Source: Klebsormidium nitens (taxonomy: Eukaryota > Streptophyta > Klebsormidiophyceae > Klebsormidiales > Klebsormidiaceae). From it: 64,000 bases of DNA. Made by a program: the position numbers and the translations under genes. The notes beneath the pieces were generated by a model. That model had not been told where the DNA came from. It saw nothing but the letters and a program-made list of their open reading frames with translations, and did no database searches. Location of the stretch: assembly GCA_000708835.1 (NCBI GenBank), contig DF236975.1, forward strand, positions 206,974 through 270,973, read 5' to 3'. This document shows positions 56,901 to 64,000 of the stretch, piece by piece (position 1 is the stretch's first letter; each line of letters starts with the position of its first letter).

Positions 56901-59900
56901 GATCCCTCCGATGGTTCTTCCTCTCTCTTCGAAGCTACATCCGTTTCGCCTTCCAAAACCTTTTCCGAAGGATCTCTACAGCTGCTGGGCTCGATCATCT
57001 CGTGTCCGAAAACCTGCACCTCGCCGCCTTCATCGGTCTTGACGTTCTCCACCTTTCCAAGCCCCTCTCCTGGTGCAACTCTGACCTTTTTTGGACGTCC
57101 TCGCTTTCTTGGCCCGCTTTGCGTGGCCTCCACAGTCACTAGGTCCCCATTTGACGTCACGTTGACCTCTTCAGAACGTCCGCTCTTCGTCGCTCCGTCC
57201 TCCGCACTTTCCATGCTCTTTGCCGCCTGAAGCTTTTCACGCTCTTCGTTTGGCGCCACTTTGACGTTCTTTGGACGCCTTTGCTCGTCTTCTCTACCTT
57301 CCAAGGTCTCGGAGCCCTTCCGGGAGACAATCTCATCCCTTCCCGGACGACCTCTTTTCCCACCTTGCGCGTCCATGTTGCGCTCTTCTTCTAACGTCAC
57401 CTCGACAGTGGAGCGTTTTGATTTGGTTGCTCCACTCTGCGTGCCCACAGCAGCGGTGACTGCCTTTGACAACGTATCGGAAGCTTGGCCTACTTTTGAG
57501 GCCAACTTTCCATCAGACGTCCCTTTGTTTTCCAAGACATTTCCAGCATCCTTTTCTCGTCCGTCGATTGTCGCCAGTGACGCAGCGCTTTTCCGGGCCT
57601 CGCTTCTCTCCATTTGCTGCGCGTGCACGGCGGTGGAGGTCTTGGCTTGCTCCAGCGGTGCCACTCTGTCTTTTCCGCCCGCCGACGGCCTTGCGGTGGA
57701 AGGAGGCAGTTTCAAGCTAACAAATTTCGCCTTTGGCTCGTCTTTCCTCTCTGACTCTTTGTCAGCGTCTCTCTTCTGACGTTTTCCTTTCGCCGCCAGC
57801 TCTCGCGGCTCTTTCTCCGTTGCACTCGTTTCTGCAGCGCTTGCTACTTTTGGCAAGGATCTTACAGGGGTCGAATCACTGGAGCTGATCTTTGGGGAAG
57901 GAACTTCTCGACATGACTTGCCTTTGACCGCTGCTTTCTTTGCCCTTGGCTTTGCCTGCGACTGACTGGCTTTCGACTTTGCCATTTTTGCAGTCCCTTT
58001 GTTTGCGAAAGGTCGGGGCTTCGCTTTCTCGCGGATAGCAGGAACCTGAAGCTTTGAGCCGCTTTTCAAGCGGATAGCCGCAAAGGTCTGGACGGTCACA
58101 AGGTCTCGCGAAGCTACACCATCGTTCGGTGAAACGGGAGCCCTTGAAACCAATCCGAAAACAGGGCACTCCTCAGGGGCTTGAGAAGTACAGGCAGTCG
58201 TCGCAACGTTTCCCAGTACTTGATCTTGACGCTGCTTTGCTGCTGACCAGTTTTGAGCGTTGTAGGTGGACCAGACTTGAGATTCTTTGCAAAGAATGGT
58301 AGAATCCAAGGTGCTCGGAGGAGCTGCGCAATATAGGAGAAGTCTGTCAGTCTCGAAACAGCTGGTGACCGAGTTCAATCGGTCACTTGCGCAGGTGGAT
58401 AGCGGACTGTCCCACTCTTGCTTTGCCAGCCTGCCAAACAATTCTAGCACCAAAGACCTGGTCAAGTCCGCATTCCGTCAGAGCTCTGTTGCTGAACATC
58501 TGTCTACAGCACATCAATAATGGGAGTAGAATTTCTCATCAAGGATGTTTCCTGTAGTAGGCATCTGGTAAAGCAAACAGACCTTTTGTGCCAGCAACTT
58601 CTTACTTACCGAGGGATCCATTTTCGTATCTAGTGAGCAAAAGCTGGATAACTTGTCTGTACTTGAGGCCAAATTTTGGCGTTGCTGCCGGGGTCGTTTG
58701 TATCTGATTCACCTTGAGCATCTGCGAAAGACATCAGCACTTTTGATACGTTCTTAAGACAAGAGAAGACAAGAAGGAACAAGGGGCTTCCACGTTGATA
58801 ACCCATAGAGTTAATCAACTTGGATTTGGATTCTGCTCTCCGATAGTCGCCTCGGTGCGAGCTGACACAAGACACAAGAATGCAGAGCTCTGAGAAAATG
58901 GAGTCAGGTGGAGTGATAGCTATCGTAGAGTCAAGAAAAGATCACGTTTTCGTAAAGTGCTTACCTGCTGGAGCAGAGAACGGGGGGGGACGGACGTTAA
59001 TACATATGTGCATTGCTTCTGTGTAAGACGCTTCCAATCCTTCCGTTTAACAAGTTGGAAGAGGCTGCACATGGGAATACGACCCTGGTCAACAACTTCC
59101 TAGGAAAGACCACAAGGATACTACGGCCTTCTCTGCTTCGCAGGCCGTCTCGTTCGGAATCCCTAATAATTCTCGGAGCACTCTCACTTTTAGAAATGGT
59201 TCTGAGATGTTGATTTGGACTGGAATCACAGCATTTTGAGCAGTGATGCTTCGGATGATATCTCCATCGCTGCAGCTGCAACAGTCGAAAGGGTAAACAT
59301 ACAGAATGAGCAACCAAGGGACGAGTCCCAGCAAGCAAGAAAGATAGGAGTGATGTGAAAGCTTACCTTTGTATGCAGGAATACAAGTAGCTATACTCGA
59401 CAATTGTCATTGGTAGATGAAGGCCAGTAAATGATTGGTCTCCATGCCTGTTCGTCAGCATTCGTCGCATTCGTGCTCATGAATCCTGAAAAAGATGGAA
59501 CAGAGAGACTTTGCCGCTTCAGCTGATCTCTCAAAGATGTCAGAATTGAGCTGCAGGTCCGATCAGGAACACACTGTCTTGCTTCTTGCTATGACGGCTC
59601 AAGCAACAGGCCCTTGCTGCAGAATTGTCCAAAGCCACTAAAGGCTGACTCTGAATTCCTGGCAGCACTCGGATTACCTTGATCAACAAGGATCCAAGCT
59701 CAGCTTCGAGCATGCCTTTCATGCCTTGAAACTTGACGCTCTTGCAAGGCACTCAGCGATCGCGATTTCCCCCTCAATCATTCGCGTCGCGTGAAATCTA
59801 CCAGAAACCATGTACCGTTGTTTGATCATTCCGAGGATGAAGTCCAGAATTCAGATTATTCTTCTGATGCCACACTCGAGACGTATTCCACATGAAGGCC

Positions 59901-62900
59901 CAGTCTCAGCGTGTGAGAAAGTGAGTTCGATCAGCGATCGCGTGTCTGCCTACCCGCTCTCTGGCGCTCGCGGCGCGCCTGTACGCAGCACGCGGCCGCG
60001 TTAGACCATGCAGACTTGGACGGACGGTGAGCGGTACGTGCTCCGACAGCGGCTGCCGCATCTTTCGACTGTATCTTTATGCGCCTCTTCTAGTTCTTTT
60101 CCACGCCGGCGTGGACGATGGTCACTTCGTTTTAACACGATTGAGCTGAAGGAGGACCGCTTCGGGCGGCTGGCGATGACTCGAGCTGAGAAAGGGCGCA
60201 GGCAGTTTCACGATTACTGGTTTCAAGTTATATAACTGGGTTGACACACAGACTAGTATGGGGCATTTCATGGTGTTGAGACGGATCAAGCAGGTGAAAA
60301 GGTGTGCAAAGCTGGTCAGGCGCTGATTTGGAGTCGTTTACTCTTATCGCACGAGATACATCGCGGCTTTGTGAAAACATCAATGCTTATATTCGCGGTA
60401 GTTTTGAGACGGATCACCATGCACGCCGCAGGTGCATCGGGGTCAGGGATCAGGTCACCGGCAAGATCACATGCCAATTGAGGAGTCCATATTTAGTGTG
60501 GGTGACGTGGAGCTTGATTTAATCTTCCTGACGCACGAAGGATCATAGGGTTTTAAAAGCTCTGCTTTGCGTATGTAACCAAACAGCAGACGAAGCGAAT
60601 ATTGGCCCCTAATCCAGTTGCCTCCGCAAATCTCATTACCGGTAAAGTGAATCATGTCGCCGATCATCATATGGAGATTATCTAACCGTCTGCAACTTGC
60701 CAAATGCGCATACAATGATGACTCTGAAGTCAAAGCACAAGCGAATCACTCAATGCATCTGTGCAGCGCCCTGCGCTTACTTAGGAGTCCCGACACAGGC
60801 TTTTGTCTCTGCGCTGCCCGTACGCTACTTATTGGCTTTCATTGGCGCCAGCAACCTTCGCCGGTAGCCTGATGTTGCTCAGCTTCACTTTTTATTCTCA
60901 TAAATTATTCCTCGGTATCAACCAGGTCTCGACCTCCTAGAAGTAGAGATCAAAAAACTACAGAATATGCTTCTTTGTCTATTTCGTTTCAATTCGACCA
61001 AGCTGCTACCTCCCATTCACTGGCAAAATAACACTGCAACATGTCTATGCAAAAATGACCGACAACTCTTCTACACGGTGAGCACAAACCGTCTCAGATA
61101 GCTGCGGAGGCCTCAACACGCGCGCGCTGGTTTCCTAGGCTCCGGATGGCCGAGTTAACCACTGCCTCTCAAACTGCAACACGTGGCTGATTTCAGTATG
61201 CCTCCAGATGTGCCACAATTGCCGCTGGGCGGGCTTGACACATGCAAATGATGATGGACGATCAACCGCGCTTCGGAGGGCCGGCAAGCCGGGCAGGAAG
61301 ACGCGCCTCCTGTTGCGCACGTGCCGATACTCAATTTCCTGTGTTCAGACACCAAAGCAAGAGATGAGCCCTTTCCCCAGAGGGCGGTTCTCTCTTACCT
61401 GCATGACTGCTTGTCACATGTTCACTTAAGAAGGCGGCAAGAGAGCAAGTACCCCGTGTCGCAACGAAGGATGTCTTAAACACGCAAATTTAAGCCTGCA
61501 GGTGCTTCAAATTCAACATACTTGATTGATGGCAAAAGATGCTGGATATAGCCATAACTTTGAAGGATCCAATATCTGGTCTTGTAGATGCGTGAGAACT
61601 CCTCGTTCTTGCTTTAAGTTGTGTTCCATCGGCAAAGACGATCTGGAAATAAGGATGTCGACGAGCATGTCGATCTTAAAAGCGCCGTGATCAGAGCCGA
61701 TGATGACTGGGAATCGAATCGGGAGAATGGCGGGAAACGTACGTACCTTAAGCACAGACTGGTGTGGCTCCCGGCAGACCGGGGCACAGCCCCGGGCAGC
61801 AGATAAACGCAGAACCGTCAGAGTTGAAGCACTGCGCGCACAAAAGCGGTCCCACGAATGAGCCGCGCACTTAGATCTATAAAGTTTCGAAATAGTTCCA
61901 CAGTTCGTTCGGATAAGGAACTCGGTGCAGCAATCTGATGCAGAGTGAAGCGTCAGCTCCTGTTTTGTCTGTGTAGCCACGGCGCCGCAGTGCTGCGGGG
62001 TCTCTAAAAAGCGCTGAAACGATGCTTGTTCAATCATACTAACATAATCGGTGTACCGATTCAGGGATGAACTGGCTCGAAGTAAAGCCCCCGTGATTTC
62101 AACTATTCAAGAGTAAGGGGGATCGAACCTCAGCTGCAGCGTCCACATCCAATCTCATGCCATCTGATCAACGAAGCACAAGGTGACTGAGGAACAAAAT
62201 CACCCAGGAAGGCTTCACCCGACGTGATCAACTGACAACAGGACCCGCCTCAGAATCCTGCCTAGACGCCCTGCACTTGACCTTAACCCGGTTTTTACTT
62301 GCCTGGTTAGAAAGCGGAGACGCCGGGTTGCACGTCGTCGGAGGCGCGGTGGGCCTAGGCGTTCCGGTGGGAACGTTCGTCGGGGCGACGGTGGGCGCGC
62401 CCGAGGGAACGTCAGCGGTCGCGCAGGCGGGGGTGGGCATGGGGGGAGCGGGGCACCCCACCCCGGCAGGACAGCACGTGTAGGATGAGCCGGTCGCGTC
62501 GAAGCACTGCAAGCGCGGGAAGTTTGATATTGTCAGGTTTTGGAGGGGGTGTTGTGGCCTTGGCATTTGAGGTTTTTAAGACAAGGAAGGGCAGGAGAAG
62601 CAAAAACTAATGGGTGTCAGGAATGTGCGTGGGAATCTTGGAACGGGCTGAAACAGAGCGAACGAGCTTGACGGCCTGCAATTTACCGTTAATGACGCCG
62701 AGCATGAAGGTCGCACGCGGTTGAAAATTTCACGGAGCAAAGAGTGAGAAAGAACGGGAGACTCGAGCGACAACGAATCCAATAGTTGTACCAGGGGGTC
62801 GATGTCGCCATGAGATCTTTAAACTCTTGTAGCTCTTTCGAGAAAACAAACGCACTCAAAACTGAACGATGGCCGTCTCTTCAGCGAGCATCTAATGACG

Positions 62901-64000
62901 TTTGACAACACAGGGCTCCAGCCGATTGAGAGAGGTAACATCATCTGGCCGATTACAAACGCTTTCGCTTGGAAAGCAGTTTCTGACGATCCAAAATGAG
63001 GTACTCAGCCTTTCAACTACGCAGCCGTCCGAGTTTGAAAGGAGGAAAGGCTCTTTCCAGCCCACCTGATTCGGGAGCGATGATGAGGCGTCGCACGTGG
63101 TGCCGACCGGGAAGACGGTCGGTACCGTCGCGGTCGGCGCCGGAGTTATGGGGGCGAGGGTGGTCGGGGCCGGGGTGGTTGCCCCGGGGGTTAGTCGGCG
63201 CCGGAGTTGCGGGGGCGAGGGTGGCCGGGGAAGGAGTGGTCGGGGTACAGCTCGGGGTGCCAACAGCCGGGGGGGTCGGGCACTGAACGGAAACAAAGAA
63301 TCGAGTCAAACCGGAACGAGCGGAACGAGCTCAAAAGCGGAACTGTCCTAATCAAGATCCCAGCCACGACGCTTTTGAGCAGTGGCTCTGACGAGTTGCT
63401 TGGAAGCGGTCTTGAAAAAAAGCCCCGAAGGCCTAAACAGGTGCCTTTTAGCAATGTTCCGAAGGACGTGGGGGGCTCCAGTGCAAATCCTAGCTGACCG
63501 CCTGACACCTGGCAGTGCTGAGCTACAAGCACGTGACAAAAGGCTTAGCCGCTGAGCTTGGGGCGCTTGCTTCAGATCACTCTACTTGCTCGCGCGGCCC
63601 ACGTGCGCGGAGCCGGTTTCTCGTCGTTTGTCGGTGCTTCGACGAGTCTTAATTAAAGCCATTCACAGGGACCGGATACTCATTCGAGCCGTCAGCAATC
63701 GCTCGCACACGCGTCAGATTTCTAAGCCCGCCTTCAGTCCCGCAACCTGGAAGCTCGACAGACGTTCGGAACTTCAGTCTCTTTGCGTCTTTCGAGAAAG
63801 GCATACGTACCTGGCCGGCGCAGCAGATGGACTGGGAGCCGTCCGAATTGTAGCACTGGTTGGCGGTAGCGGGTGAGGACAGGCACGTGCCGTCGGGCCC
63901 GGGGAAGGCAGAAGAGGGCACGGTGGGAGCGGGAGTGGTCGGGGCAGGGGTCGTCCCGGTGTCACGCTGTAGAGGCTCGTTGCCGTGGCTCATCAGAGTT

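Overview
The window is nuclear DNA from an intron-rich green-lineage eukaryote, most likely a streptophyte alga; Klebsormidium is the closest match I can suggest, and this is inference. The evidence is a plant-type splicing factor 1 (KH, two zinc knuckles, RRM and a Pro-rich tail), a plant RR-type tandem CCCH zinc finger protein, a protein of a plant-type 'seed maturation-like' family, and compact GC-rich exons between introns of a few hundred bases, many of them in phase 0. I rebuilt the gene models by hand from splice sites, reading-frame continuity and remembered family patterns. No database search was run.

Layout. Bases 1-4752 show no recognisable gene. From 4753 to 12326 (-) are 15 exons of an NPC1-type sterol transporter, with both the signal-peptide exon and the C-terminal half missing. 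From 13376 to 16651 (+) is a complete six-exon 2-oxoglutarate/Fe(II) dioxygenase. From 19266 to 20329 (+) are the last two exons of a roadblock/LC7 dynein light chain. From 21271 to 26992 (-) is a complete nine-exon SF1. At 28984-29283 (+) is a small twin-CX9C protein, followed 153 bp later by a complete twelve-exon COG5 gene (29437-38500, +). The CCCH gene is at 40562-43223 (-). A tRNA 2'-phosphotransferase (45417-49348, -) lies head to head with the 'seed maturation-like' gene (49665-55526, +). A Lys-rich AT-hook protein is at 56666-58465 (-). The 3' end of a secreted-looking gene built from six-cysteine modules and Pro/Thr linkers is at 61748-63966 (-) and runs off the right edge.

The genes do not form a pathway. 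They are dispersed housekeeping functions: sterol transport, Golgi tethering, pre-mRNA and tRNA splicing, motor light chain, RNA regulation and chromatin. The most unusual feature is in COG5: several exon boundaries (exons 6, 8 and 10) are surrounded by decayed tandem copies of themselves inside the introns. The cysteine-module protein is the best candidate for something undescribed. Three one-base frame slips in G/C-rich homopolymer or mixed C/G runs look like sequencing or assembly errors. No tRNA, rRNA or CRISPR was recognised.
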